This document shows positions 23,689-32,857 of a DNA stretch of 36,466 nucleotides, in pieces; positions within the stretch are counted from its first letter, which is position 1; every line of letters starts with the position of its first letter. The stretch comes from Massilia glaciei. GTDB taxonomy: Bacteria; Pseudomonadota; Gammaproteobacteria; Burkholderiales; Burkholderiaceae_D. The position numbers were made by a program, and so were the translations under genes. The notes beneath the pieces are model-generated. The model saw only the letters and a program-made list of their open reading frames with translations. It made no database searches and was not told the DNA's origin. The stretch is taken from assembly GCF_003011895.2 (NCBI RefSeq), contig NZ_PXWF02000262.1:1-36466 (forward strand), written 5' to 3'.

Positions 23689-24993
23689 CTAGCGCCCCGC
23701 CCGGACCTGCTCGCCACCCTTGATGACCACCTCGACGCGCTCGAGCAGGCTGACGTCCTGCGTCGGGTCGCCGTTGACGGCGATCATGTCGCCATAGCGC
23801 CCCGCCTCGATCACGCCGACATCCTTGCTCGCGAGCGCCTGCGACGCGTTGATGGTCGCGCTCTGGATCGCCTGCAGCGGGCTCATTCCATAACGCACCA
23901 TCACGGCGAACTGTTTCGCGTTGTTACCATGGGGGTAAATGCCCGCATCGGTGCCATAAACCATCTTCACGCCGGCCGCATGGGCGCGGCGGAAATTCTC
24001 GCGCTGCAGGTCGGCGATTTCGCGGTCCTTGCGCAGGTTGTCCTCAAGCACGCCGTTCTTCTTGCCCTCGGACTGCGTGTAGTCGGTGTTGTAGATGTCC
24101 ATCGACAGCCACGCGCCGTGCTTTTTCGCCAGCGCGATGCCCTCGTCGTCGATCAGGCTGGCGTGCTCGATGGTGTCGATGCCGGCCCGGATCGCATCCC
24201 TGATGCCCGCCGCGCCGTGCGCGTGGGCGGCGACCTGCAGGCCCCACTGGTGCGCCTCGTCGGCGATCGCCTTCATCTCGGGCAAGCTCATTTGCTGTTG
24301 GCCGGGTTCGGTGTTTCTGGAAAACACGCCGCCGGTGGCGCAGATCTTGATGACCTGGGCGCCGTACTTGCGCAACTCGCGCACCTGCTTGCGGCCTTCC
24401 TCGGGGCTGTCGGCGTTGAACTGGCTCGATTGTTTCATCGACGGCGGGAAGTAGGTGGCGTCGCAATGCCCGCCGGTGGCGCCGAAGGAATGCGCCGCCG
24501 TCACCACCCGCGGGCCGCGCACCTTGCGCTGCTCGATGGCCTGGCGCAGGCCGACATCGTTCCACGCGTCGCTGCCGACGTTGCGCACCGTGGTGAAGCC
24601 GGCGTCGAGCGTTCGGCTCGCGTGCGGCACCGTCAGGACCGACCAGAAACGGTCGCCGAATTCGAGGCCCGAGTAGCCGCCGTAGCTCGGATCGCTGTCG
24701 AGGTGCACGTGCATGTCGATCAGCCCCGGCAGCAGCGTCATGCCGGGCAGGGCGATGCGTTTGGTCGATGCCGCGACCGCGTACGGGGCGTCGTCGCCTT
24801 GCTTGACGCCGACGATGCGGCCGTCGCGGATCAGCACTTGCGGATTGGCCAGCATTTTCCCGGAGCGCACGTCGAGCATCTTGGCGGCGGTGACGAGCAC
24901 CTCCCCGGCTTGCGCGGTCGCGGCGCAGCACAGCGACAGGCCGAGCGCGGCGCTCGAGAGGGCAAAACGCAGACGGGTTGTATGTACGGGCAC
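23689..24993 (-). CDS. Exported metal-dependent amidohydrolase (Xaa-Pro dipeptidase/imidazolonepropionase-like)
   Basis: A 434-residue amidohydrolase of the imidazolonepropionase/prolidase-like branch. A signal peptide is seen (RLRFALSSAALGLSLCCAAT, then AQA), so it is periplasmic. The TIM-barrel metal ligands are visible as GLIDMHVHLDSD (HxH), the Lys of VIKICATGG (probably carboxylated), the His of VAAHAHGAAG and EHASL, and the Asp of VYGTDAGIYPHG. The GTG at 24993 has GGAG nine bases upstream; a TTG seven codons earlier lacks a ribosome binding site. Members of this group hydrolyse N-acyl or Xaa-Pro dipeptides, and the exact substrate is not evident. It is convergent with terC and divergent from the KTSC gene. 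Confidence 0.87.
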   Translation of the reverse strand: MPVHTTRLRFALSSAALGLSLCCAATAQAGEVLVTAAKMLDVRSGKMLANPQVLIRDGRIVGVKQGDDAPYAVAASTKRIALPGMTLLPGLIDMHVHLDSDPSYGGYSGLEFGDRFWSVLTVPHASRTLDAGFTTVRNVGSDAWNDVGLRQAIEQRKVRGPRVVTAAHSFGATGGHCDATYFPPSMKQSSQFNADSPEEGRKQVRELRKYGAQVIKICATGGVFSRNTEPGQQQMSLPEMKAIADEAHQWGLQVAAHAHGAAGIRDAIRAGIDTIEHASLIDDEGIALAKKHGAWLSMDIYNTDYTQSEGKKNGVLEDNLRKDREIADLQRENFRRAHAAGVKMVYGTDAGIYPHGNNAKQFAVMVRYGMSPLQAIQSATINASQALASKDVGVIEAGRYGDMIAVNGDPTQDVSLLERVEVVIKGGEQVRAGR

Positions 24994-25163
24994 GGGGCAG
25001 ACTCCAGTTGGCAAGGCGATCGGTGGAAGATGCCGGGAATATTACACCAGACAAACTTCCACGTGGATGAATCCGGTTTGCCCTTTTGCGGTCCCGAACT
25101 GGTGGTGTAAACGGGCGGCGCCTGTACAATCGGCGGCACCAAGCCAGATATCAGGAGGCAGTC

Positions 25164-25445
25164 ATGGAGATGAAACGCATCAACGCAGGCAAGCTGCGTG
25201 CGATCGGATACGCGCCGCGCGAGCGTGTGCTGCGGGTCGAGTTCGACGATGGAAACGCGATCGATTACCAAGGTGTCGGCACGGAGGTGTGGCGCAAGTT
25301 GTCGACCTCGGGATCGGCCTGGAGCTACTACCGCGACAACATAGAAGAGGAGTTCTCGGGCAAGCGCGGCGTTGCGCGCAAGGCGGAGCGGCCGGCCGGG
25401 CTCGATGACCTGTTCGGCGCTCCCCCCGGCGATGCCAAGTCCTAA
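25164..25445 (+). CDS. KTSC-domain protein
   Basis: A 93-residue protein with a KTSC domain over residues about 4-65 (VLRVEFDDGNAIDYQGVGTE, then VWRKLSTSGSAWSYYRDNI). The domain name comes from its fusion to some lysyl-tRNA synthetases; its role is not established, though RNA or nucleic acid association has been suggested by fusions. The last 25 residues are a Pro/Gly-rich tail. The ATG follows AGGAGGCAGTC, a very strong ribosome binding site, and a TACAAT hexamer lies about 35 bases upstream. Its stop overlaps that of the convergent 407-residue gene in CTAA. Confidence 0.82.
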   Translation: MEMKRINAGKLRAIGYAPRERVLRVEFDDGNAIDYQGVGTEVWRKLSTSGSAWSYYRDNIEEEFSGKRGVARKAERPAGLDDLFGAPPGDAKS

Positions 25446-26665
25446 GTTCCGGCCAGCTGCCGCGCGAGCACGCGGCCGACAAACGCGCCCCCGTCACTGT
25501 TCGCCGAAACCAGCTTCAGCAAATCGGACTTGACCGCCGCCTCATCCACGCCACACGCGCCGGCCGCCTGCATGACGGCCGCGTAGGCGTCCAACACGTC
25601 GGTGCCGGTGATCTCGTAGCCCCATCCGGCGGCGATGCCGCGCAAACCTGCCATGCCCGCCGCGAACCCAAATTCCGGTTGCGCCGCCGCATAGTCCCTG
25701 GCGGCGCGGATCACCGTTCGGGGGTCGGCCCCGCTGCTGTTTGCGAGCTCGATGGCCAGGTCGAAAAAGCCGCCATCCTTGGCGGCGGCAAACCACTTTC
25801 CTTTCTGGCCAGGCAGGCTCGCCACCAAGTCGCGCAGGATTTTCTCCCTGGGCAGGTGCGGGTACTTCTTGACGATGGCCTTGAATGTGGCCAGATTGGT
25901 CGTCGCGAACGTCCCCTCGATGCCATAGCGCACATATGCCTCGTCCGCGAACCCGGAGTCGAGCAGCACCCGTTCGCAAAATTGGGCGATCGCGGTGTCC
26001 GATGTGTAACGTCCGCGGGTGTCCTCGGCATAGCGTATCGCCTCGGCGCCCTTGCCTGACGCCGCCAGTGCCTTGGCGCCCCATTGGCGGTCGTGCCAGG
26101 ACTTGTGGACGGGTTTTTCCAGCAATGCGAGAAGCTCGTCGTACCGTTGGGCGGCGTAGAGGGCGCTCAGGCAGGCACTCGTGCCTTTGAAGAAGCCGTG
26201 CTCTCCGGCCGCGTTGCGCTCCCAGACGCTTGTCACGGTGTAAACCAGGTCATCGGCCCACTTGGATGCAATCTCCGGCGTAGCGCACAACTCGCCCCAG
26301 CATTCGCCCAGGTATTCGAGATATGGCATGTTGTCCTCCTGCAGCGCCTCCCACAGGCGCTCGAGCCATTTCTCGCGCACCGCTCGGCTCACCTGCGCCG
26401 TCGCGATGATCGGCACCAGGGTCTCGATCGCGCGGTTCACCGCGGTGCCAATGGCGCCGCTCGATGAATCGACGCCCTCGATCGCCGGCGCCAGCTTTTC
26501 CAGAAACAGCACGGCGCCTTCGGCGGCCAGTACGGGCTCCTTCTTCGCGGCCGCCTTTATTTCAACCAACGCCTCCTTGATCCGTTGGATGGGCGGTTGG
26601 GATTTCCAGCCGAATGCCCTGCGGCGCAAGCGCGGGGCGAATTGCCATTTGTATGCTGTAGCCAT
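25442..26665 (-). CDS. Unrecognised 407-residue protein, probably helical-repeat
   Basis: I do not recognise this protein. It is largely alpha-helical by composition, with repeated Ala/Leu-rich helices and Trp residues (EKWLERLWEALQEDNMPYLE, ECWGELCATPEIASKWADD). The middle part looks TPR-like or HEAT-like (LSALYAAQRYDELLALLEKP, ALAASGKGAEAIRYAEDT). There is no signal peptide or membrane segment, so it is cytosolic. The N-terminus is basic (YKWQFAPRLRRRAFGWKSQ). The ATG at 26665 follows AAGGCAC, a good ribosome binding site, while the frame stays open upstream into metE shadow sequence. Codon use is ordinary for the window. It lies between KTSC (convergent, stops overlapping) and metE (same strand, 152 bases downstream of its stop). 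Confidence 0.72.
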   Translation of the reverse strand: MATAYKWQFAPRLRRRAFGWKSQPPIQRIKEALVEIKAAAKKEPVLAAEGAVLFLEKLAPAIEGVDSSSGAIGTAVNRAIETLVPIIATAQVSRAVREKWLERLWEALQEDNMPYLEYLGECWGELCATPEIASKWADDLVYTVTSVWERNAAGEHGFFKGTSACLSALYAAQRYDELLALLEKPVHKSWHDRQWGAKALAASGKGAEAIRYAEDTRGRYTSDTAIAQFCERVLLDSGFADEAYVRYGIEGTFATTNLATFKAIVKKYPHLPREKILRDLVASLPGQKGKWFAAAKDGGFFDLAIELANSSGADPRTVIRAARDYAAAQPEFGFAAGMAGLRGIAAGWGYEITGTDVLDAYAAVMQAAGACGVDEAAVKSDLLKLVSANSDGGAFVGRVLARQLAGT

Positions 26666-26817
26666 GTGCCTTGATATGTCCGGAGGGTTGGCGCGTCGAT
26701 CGGGCGCGGCCTGCGAGTATCGGGCAATACCGCGGGGATGACAAGGGCCGAGGTCGCGCCGCTGGTGGTGGGGGGATGCGATGACGTGGGGCGTCGCGGC
26801 GTGATGCGGGTGCGGTG

Positions 26818-29190
26818 CTATTGCCCGTCGCGGTGCGTCACGGGGGGAGTGGCGGCGCGCATCTGGCGCGCCGCCGCCACCATGTTCGCCAGCGCGGTTT
26901 CGGTCTCGGCCCAGCCGCGCGTCTTCAGGCCGCAATCGGGGTTGACCCACAGGCGTGCCGGTTCGATCACGCGCGACGCCTCCCTCAGCAGCCGCACCAT
27001 CGCCCCGGTGCCCGGCACGCTCGGCGAATGGATGTCGTACACGCCCGGGCCGAGCGCGTTCGGGTAGCCGAGCCGGCCGAAGCCGTCGAGCGTGGCCATG
27101 TCCGAGCGGCTCGACTCGATCGTGAGCACGTCGGCGTCCATCGACGCGATCTGCGGCAGGATGTCGTTGAACTCCGAGTAGCACATGTGGGTGTGGATCT
27201 GGACGTCGTCGCGCGCCGCCGCCGCCGTCACGCGGAACGCGCGCGTGGCCCAGGCCAGGTAGTCGTCCCAGCGCGCGCGCCGCAGCGGCAGCCCCTCGCG
27301 GATGGCCGGCTCGTCGATCTGGATGATGCCGATGCCGGCCCGCTGCAGGTCGGCCACCTCGTCGCGGATCGCCAATGCGATCTGCAGCGCGGTCTGGGCG
27401 CGCGGCTGGTCGTCGCGCACGAACGACCATTGCAGCATCGTGACCGGGCCGGTCAGCATGCCCTTTACCGGGCGCTCGCTCAGGCTCTGCGCGTGGGTGG
27501 CCCATTTCAGCGTCATCGCGCGCGGGCGGGCGACGTCGCCATAGATGACCGGCGGCTTGACGCAGCGCGAGCCGTACGACTGCACCCAGCCGCCCGCGCT
27601 GAAGGCGAAGCCGTCGAGCTGCTCGCCGAAATACTCGACCATGTCGTTGCGCTCGGCCTCGCCGTGCACCAGCACGTCGAGGCCGATCTCGAGTTGGCGC
27701 CCGACCGCGTGCGCGATTTCGGCGCGCATCGCCGTCTCGTAGTCATCGCTGGCGAGCTGGCCGCGTTTGTGGGCGGCGCGCGCGGCGCGGATGGTGTCGG
27801 TCTGCGGGAACGAGCCGATGGTCGTGGTCGGCCAGTCGGGCAGGTTCAGGCGCGCGCGCTGCAGCCGCTGGCGTTGGGCGAAGGGGGCGTTGCGCCGCTC
27901 GTCGGCGGGGCCGAGCGCGCGCACCCGCTGCGCGACGCCGTCGTTGTGCACCCTTGTACTGCGGGCCCGGCCGCCGATGGCTTGGCGCGCCTGCGCCAGC
28001 GCCGCCCCGGTGGCGGCGTCCAGGCGGCCGCCGAGCGCCGCCTTCAGGGTCGCCAGTTCGGCCAGCTTTTCGGCCGCGTACGCCATCCATGAGCGCAGCT
28101 CCGGGTCGAGCGCGGTTTCGCCTTCGAGGCTGTAGGGCACGTGCAGCAGGGAGCACGAGGGCGCCAGCCACAGCGCGCCGCCGCGCTTTTCGAGCAGCGG
28201 CGCGAGCACGCTGATGGCCGCGTCGAGGTCGGTTCGCCAGACGTTGCGGCCGTCGACGATGCCGACCGACAGCACCTTCGGGTGCGCCAGCCAGTCGCTG
28301 ATGCTGGTCAGTTCGTGGCGCGCGCGCACGCCGTCGACATGCAGGCCGGCCACGGGCAGGCGGCAAGCCAGGCCCAGGTTTTCCTCAAGCGGCGAGAAGT
28401 AGGTCGCCAGCATGATGCGCGCGCCCGCCTGCGCCAGTTGCCAGTAGCAGCTCTCGAAGGCGTTGCGCCAGGCCGGCGGCAGGTCGAGTCCGAGGATCGG
28501 CTCGTCGAGCTGGACCCATTCCACGCCTTTCCCCTTGAGGCGCGCGAGCAGTTCGCCGTAGGCCGGCAGCAAGCGGTTGAGCAGGCCCACGCGTTCGAAG
28601 CCGGGGGCGTTGTCGCGCTCCTTGCCCAGCCATAAAAAGGAGAGCGGTCCGACCAGCGCGACCTTGACCGGGTGGCCCAGCGCCTGCGCCTCGGCCACTT
28701 CGCCGAGCAGCCGGTCGGCCGCCAGCGAGAACGTAGTGTGCTCGGAGAACTCGGGGACCAGGTAGTGGTAGTTGGTGTCGAACCATTTGCGCATTTCGAG
28801 CGCGGCGCCGTTGCCGTGCGCGTGCCCGCCATCGCCGCAGCAGTCCGCCCCGCGCCCGCCCGTGCCGCGCGCCATGGCGAAGCTTTGCGCCAGGTCGAAG
28901 CTTTGCGCCAGGTCGGTCTGGCCGGCCGCGAAGCCGAAGCGCGCCGGCGCGCAGCCGAACAGGCCGATCTGGCCCAGCATCTGGTCGTAGAAGGCGAAGT
29001 CGCCGACGGTGACGAAATCGAGCCCGGCCGCGGCCTGCTGCGCCCAGTGGCGCGCGCGCAGGGCGCGTCCGGTTTCTTCGAGCTCGGCGGCGCTGGACTG
29101 GCCGCGCCAGTGCGCCTCGAGCGCGTGCTTGAGTTCGCGGTTGGCGCCGATGCGCGGGAAGCCGAGGAGGTGGGTGTGCACGTTGTTCAT
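26818..29190 (-). CDS. metE: Cobalamin-independent methionine synthase
   Basis: A 790-residue enzyme (E. coli 753) that transfers the methyl group of 5-methyltetrahydropteroyltri-L-glutamate to homocysteine. The N-terminus is [19 protein letters not shown]. The C-terminal catalytic barrel starts near [10 protein letters not shown], and the zinc ligands are visible: His and Cys in [13 protein letters not shown], Glu in LTIESSRS, and Cys in [12 protein letters not shown] stretch after residue 93 carries an 18-base tandem duplication ([11 protein letters not shown]) and a Gly/Cys/His-rich insertion (about residues 110-128, [13 protein letters not shown]). The ATG at 29190 aligns with the family start but lacks a clear ribosome binding site. 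metR is divergent 123 bases away. Confidence 0.97.
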   Translation of the reverse strand: MNNVHTHLLGFPRIGANRELKHALEAHWRGQSSAAELEETGRALRARHWAQQAAAGLDFVTVGDFAFYDQMLGQIGLFGCAPARFGFAAGQTDLAQSFDLAQSFAMARGTGGRGADCCGDGGHAHGNGAALEMRKWFDTNYHYLVPEFSEHTTFSLAADRLLGEVAEAQALGHPVKVALVGPLSFLWLGKERDNAPGFERVGLLNRLLPAYGELLARLKGKGVEWVQLDEPILGLDLPPAWRNAFESCYWQLAQAGARIMLATYFSPLEENLGLACRLPVAGLHVDGVRARHELTSISDWLAHPKVLSVGIVDGRNVWRTDLDAAISVLAPLLEKRGGALWLAPSCSLLHVPYSLEGETALDPELRSWMAYAAEKLAELATLKAALGGRLDAATGAALAQARQAIGGRARSTRVHNDGVAQRVRALGPADERRNAPFAQRQRLQRARLNLPDWPTTTIGSFPQTDTIRAARAAHKRGQLASDDYETAMRAEIAHAVGRQLEIGLDVLVHGEAERNDMVEYFGEQLDGFAFSAGGWVQSYGSRCVKPPVIYGDVARPRAMTLKWATHAQSLSERPVKGMLTGPVTMLQWSFVRDDQPRAQTALQIALAIRDEVADLQRAGIGIIQIDEPAIREGLPLRRARWDDYLAWATRAFRVTAAAARDDVQIHTHMCYSEFNDILPQIASMDADVLTIESSRSDMATLDGFGRLGYPNALGPGVYDIHSPSVPGTGAMVRLLREASRVIEPARLWVNPDCGLKTRGWAETETALANMVAAARQMRAATPPVTHRDGQ
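28880..28915. repeat. 18-base tandem duplication inside metE
   Basis: AAGCTTTGCGCCAGGTCG occurs twice without a gap (28880-28897 and 28898-28915). It keeps the frame and duplicates six residues (LAQSFD) in the N-terminal domain of MetE. Confidence 0.9.
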
Positions 29191-29216
29191 GGGGTTCGAT
29201 CGGAATTGTTTTTGAC

Positions 29217-29232
29217 CACGCAAGTGTGCGTG
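29217..29232. promoter_or_regulatory. Inverted repeat in the metE-metR divergent promoter region
   Basis: CACGCA-AGTG-TGCGTG is a perfect 6-base dyad, 27 bases upstream of the metE start codon. The 123-base region also contains TGAA half-sites of the MetR consensus (TGAA-N5-TTCA) at 29231 and 29274 but no complete MetR palindrome. A TATAAT at 29242-29247 may be the metR -10, though no -35 sits at the right distance. Confidence 0.4.
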
Positions 29233-29313
29233 AAAGCGGACTATAATAAAAACGAAAGATTTTGCGCTTCCACATGAAAGAAACTAATACATGCGTTTTC
29301 CCCCGGACTTGCC

Positions 29314-30222
29314 ATGCTAGAACTGCGCCACCTGCGCACCCTCGCCGCGCTGCGTTCCGCCGGCAGCCTCGTGCGCGCGGCGCAGTTGCTCAACCTGACC
29401 CAGTCGGCGCTGTCGCACCAGGTCAAGCTGATGGAGGACCGCTACGGTTGCGCCTTGTTCGAGCGTAAATCGGTGCCGATCGCCTTCACGGCGACCGGCA
29501 GCCGCCTGCTCGAGCTGGCCGACCTGGTGCTGCCGCGCGTGGAGCAGGCCGAGCGCGACGTCGCCCGCCTGTCGCAGGGCGACAAGGGCCAGTTGCGCGT
29601 GGCGCTCGAGTGCCACACCTGTTTCGACTGGCTCATGCCGGTCATGGACGAGTTCCGCCAGCGCTGGCCCGACGTCGAGATCGACCTCGTGTCGGGCTTC
29701 CACAGCACGCCCGTCGAGTTGCTGCGCTCCGGGCAGGCCGACCTCGTGATCGGCTCGCCCTGCGGGCCCGAGTACGCGGTCTCGCCGCTGTTCCGCTTCG
29801 AAATCCTGGTCGTGCTGGCCCAGAAGCACCGCCTGCACGGGCACCGGCGCCTGGCCGCCGCCGACTTCGAGGGCGAGACCATCATCACCTATCCGGTGCC
29901 CGAGCAGCGCATCGACCTGATCCGCGAGGTGCTGCAGCCGGCCGGCGTCAAGTTCGAGCGCCGCACCGCCGAGCTGACCGTGGCCATCCTGCAGCTCGTG
30001 GCGAGCCGGCGCGGGGTGGCCGCGCTGCCCAACTGGGCGATCAAAAATTACGTCGACTACGATTACGTGATGGCCAAGCCGGTCGGCGAGCACGGCCTGT
30101 GGAGCGAGCTCTACGTGTCGGTGCCGCCGGCCCTGTCGGGCAAGGCCTATGTCAAGGATTTCGTCAGCGTGATCCGCGAGCAGTGCGCGGCGAGCCTGGA
30201 CGGCATCGAATTGCTAAGTTAA
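29314..30222 (+). CDS. metR: LysR-type regulator of methionine biosynthesis MetR
   Basis: A 302-residue LysR-family activator that uses homocysteine as co-effector and switches on metE. The helix-turn-helix reads LAALRSAGSLVRAAQLLNLT, then QSALSHQVKLMEDRYGCALF. The effector domain includes LRVALECHTCFDWLMPVMDE, close to E. coli MetR (IAIECHSCIQWLTPALENF), and ITYPVPEQRIDLIREVLQPA. Divergence from metE is the classic arrangement and supports the call. The ATG at 29314 is set by the family start; its ribosome binding site is weak. Confidence 0.94.
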   Translation: MLELRHLRTLAALRSAGSLVRAAQLLNLTQSALSHQVKLMEDRYGCALFERKSVPIAFTATGSRLLELADLVLPRVEQAERDVARLSQGDKGQLRVALECHTCFDWLMPVMDEFRQRWPDVEIDLVSGFHSTPVELLRSGQADLVIGSPCGPEYAVSPLFRFEILVVLAQKHRLHGHRRLAAADFEGETIITYPVPEQRIDLIREVLQPAGVKFERRTAELTVAILQLVASRRGVAALPNWAIKNYVDYDYVMAKPVGEHGLWSELYVSVPPALSGKAYVKDFVSVIREQCAASLDGIELLS

Positions 30223-30285
30223 TAAAAGGAAATCCGCAAGGGTATTTATTTGGGGGTAGATGATTTTTGGCATATGCTGCTAAGA

Positions 30286-30299
30286 TTGATCTTGCTCAA
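30286..30299 (+). promoter_or_regulatory. Candidate FNR/Anr-type box upstream of the PHB unit
   Basis: TTGAT-CTTG-CTCAA differs from the FNR/Anr consensus TTGAT-N4-ATCAA at one position. It lies 82 bases before the phasin-like ATG, a suitable place for an oxygen-responsive regulator. A copy of CTAAGATTGA also occurs at 30279 and again about 77 bases later (30355). Binding is inferred from sequence only. Confidence 0.5.
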
Positions 30300-30380
30300 A
30301 CACAAACAGACGGCGGAAATTAAGATGGGCGACTTTGCCACGTATTTGCGTGTCTAAGATTGACCATCAAAAGGAACGCC

Positions 30381-30701
30381 ATGTTTTCGACCTATGAGCA
30401 ATTACTGCAAGCATCCCGGGATATGTTCGACGCCCAGGTGGCCTTTTTCACCGATTCCGTGCACGCGCTCGTCGATGCCGGCGTCAACGCGGCCGAATTG
30501 CAGGCCGAAGCTGTAAAAACATTGATGGCAACGGCCACTGTCGCGACCCGGCAATGGTTTATGACCAGCAAAACGAACGACTGGCTGACCCCGGTCGCGC
30601 ACCTTGTGAACGATGGCCAGCTCGAGCTGGCGGCGCTGCCCGGCAACGCGCGCGCGCCCGCACCGCCTGAGAATAAAACGGCGGCTGGCACTTCGCGCTA
30701 A
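30381..30701 (+). CDS. Short phasin-like protein
   Basis: A 106-residue protein with the N-terminus of the phasin family ([20 protein letters not shown]). Phasins coat polyhydroxyalkanoate granules and usually have about 180 residues, so this one is short. Residues about 5-60 form an amphipathic helix without Pro, followed by [20 protein letters not shown] and an Ala/Pro-rich tail. No frameshift explains the shortness, as the frame ends cleanly at a TAA 53 bases before phaA. The ATG follows AAAGGAACGCC. Its place ahead of phaA-phaB strongly supports a granule role, for example a phasin or granule-associated regulator. Confidence 0.72.
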   Translation: MFSTYEQLLQASRDMFDAQVAFFTDSVHALVDAGVNAAELQAEAVKTLMATATVATRQWFMTSKTNDWLTPVAHLVNDGQLELAALPGNARAPAPPENKTAAGTSR

Positions 30702-30754
30702 CTACTGGCCGGAGCCAGCCGTCACTTTCAACTGTAGATCTAACGGAGAATGAC

Positions 30755-31933
<1,179 letters not shown>

Positions 31934-31981
31934 GTCCCGCTGTGTTCGCGGTAGGTAGTTAAAAAAACAGGAGAAGACAAA

Positions 31982-32722
31982 ATGGCAAGAGTTGCATTAG
32001 TGACAGGTGGAATGGGCGGTCTGGGCGAAGCGGTGTGCATCAAGCTGGCCGCGCTCGGATATAAAGTTGTCACAACCTATTCCCCTGGCAACACCAAGGT
32101 GGACGCGTGGCTGGCCACGACCAAGGACATGGGCTTCGACTTCAAGGCCTATGCGTGCGACGTGGCCGACTACGAGTCGGCCCAGGCCTGCGTGGCCAAA
32201 ATCGTGGCCGAGGTCGGCCCGGTCGACGTGCTGGTCAACAACGCCGGCATCACGCGCGACATGACGTTCAAAAAAATGGACAAGCCTAACTGGGACGCCG
32301 TGATGGCCACCAACCTCGACTCGGTCTTCAACATGACCAAGCCGGTCTGCGACGGCATGGTCGAGCGCAACTGGGGCCGCATCATCAACATCTCCTCGGT
32401 CAACGGGCAGAAGGGCGCCTTCGGCCAGACCAACTATTCGGCCGCCAAGGCCGGCATGCACGGCTTCACCAAGGCGCTCGCGCTCGAGGTGGCGCGCAAG
32501 GGCGTGACCGTCAACACCATCTCGCCGGGCTACATCGGCACCAAGATGGTCATGGCGATTCCGCAGGAAGTGCTCGACAGCAAGATCATCCCGCAAATTC
32601 CGATGGCGCGCCTTGGCAAGCCGGAGGAAGTCGCCGGGCTGGTGGCTTACCTGTCGTCCGACGAGGCCGCCTTCGTCACGGGCGCCAACATCGCCATCAA
32701 CGGCGGCCAGCACATGTCCTAA
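31982..32722 (+). CDS. phaB: Acetoacetyl-CoA reductase
   Basis: A 246-residue NADPH-dependent short-chain dehydrogenase, the exact length of the Ralstonia PhaB. It reduces acetoacetyl-CoA to (R)-3-hydroxybutyryl-CoA, the monomer for PHB. The cofactor loop is VTGGMGGLGEAV (residues about 7-18), NNAG is in LVNNAGITRD, and the catalytic Ser139, Tyr152 and Lys156 are seen in NISSVNGQKG and TNYSAAKAG. The end GGQHMS is typical of the enzyme. The ATG follows AGGAGAAGACAAA. It is the last gene of the PHB unit, with a terminator 25 bases after the stop. Confidence 0.96.
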   Translation: MARVALVTGGMGGLGEAVCIKLAALGYKVVTTYSPGNTKVDAWLATTKDMGFDFKAYACDVADYESAQACVAKIVAEVGPVDVLVNNAGITRDMTFKKMDKPNWDAVMATNLDSVFNMTKPVCDGMVERNWGRIINISSVNGQKGAFGQTNYSAAKAGMHGFTKALALEVARKGVTVNTISPGYIGTKMVMAIPQEVLDSKIIPQIPMARLGKPEEVAGLVAYLSSDEAAFVTGANIAINGGQHMS

Positions 32723-32747
32723 ACGAGCTGGGTTTCACACAGCAACG

Positions 32748-32773
32748 ACGGGCGCCGCGAGGCGCCCGTTTTT
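32748..32773 (+). terminator. Intrinsic terminator after phaB
   Basis: ACGGGCGCC pairs perfectly with GGCGCCCGT around a GCGA loop and is followed by a run of five T. It isolates the downstream LacI-type gene from the PHB transcript. Confidence 0.9.
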
Positions 32774-32810
32774 ATTTCCAGATCACGAAGCAGGCTTGCC
32801 GGTGCTCGCT

Positions 32811-32816
32811 TACAAT
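32811..32816 (+). promoter_or_regulatory. Candidate -10 of the LacI-type sensor-domain gene
   Basis: TACAAT 42 bases before the ATG, downstream of the phaB terminator. The same TACAATCG wording precedes pip (34012) and the KTSC gene (about 25126). The -35 region (AAGCAG) is poor. If used, transcription starts after the point where a DNA-binding domain would have to be encoded. Confidence 0.4.
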
Positions 32817-32857
32817 CGTGGGACACGGCCCCGCGGGGCGCACGAAAGACAAGCACC

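Noticed and set aside
26818-28092. Plus-strand frame of 425 codons opposite metE
   Set aside because: It is an antisense shadow of the clear metE coding sequence with low-complexity translation.
29212-29247. TTGACC ... TATAAT as a full metR promoter
   Set aside because: The two hexamers are 24 bases apart, too far for a sigma-70 promoter. Only the TATAAT was kept as a possible -10.
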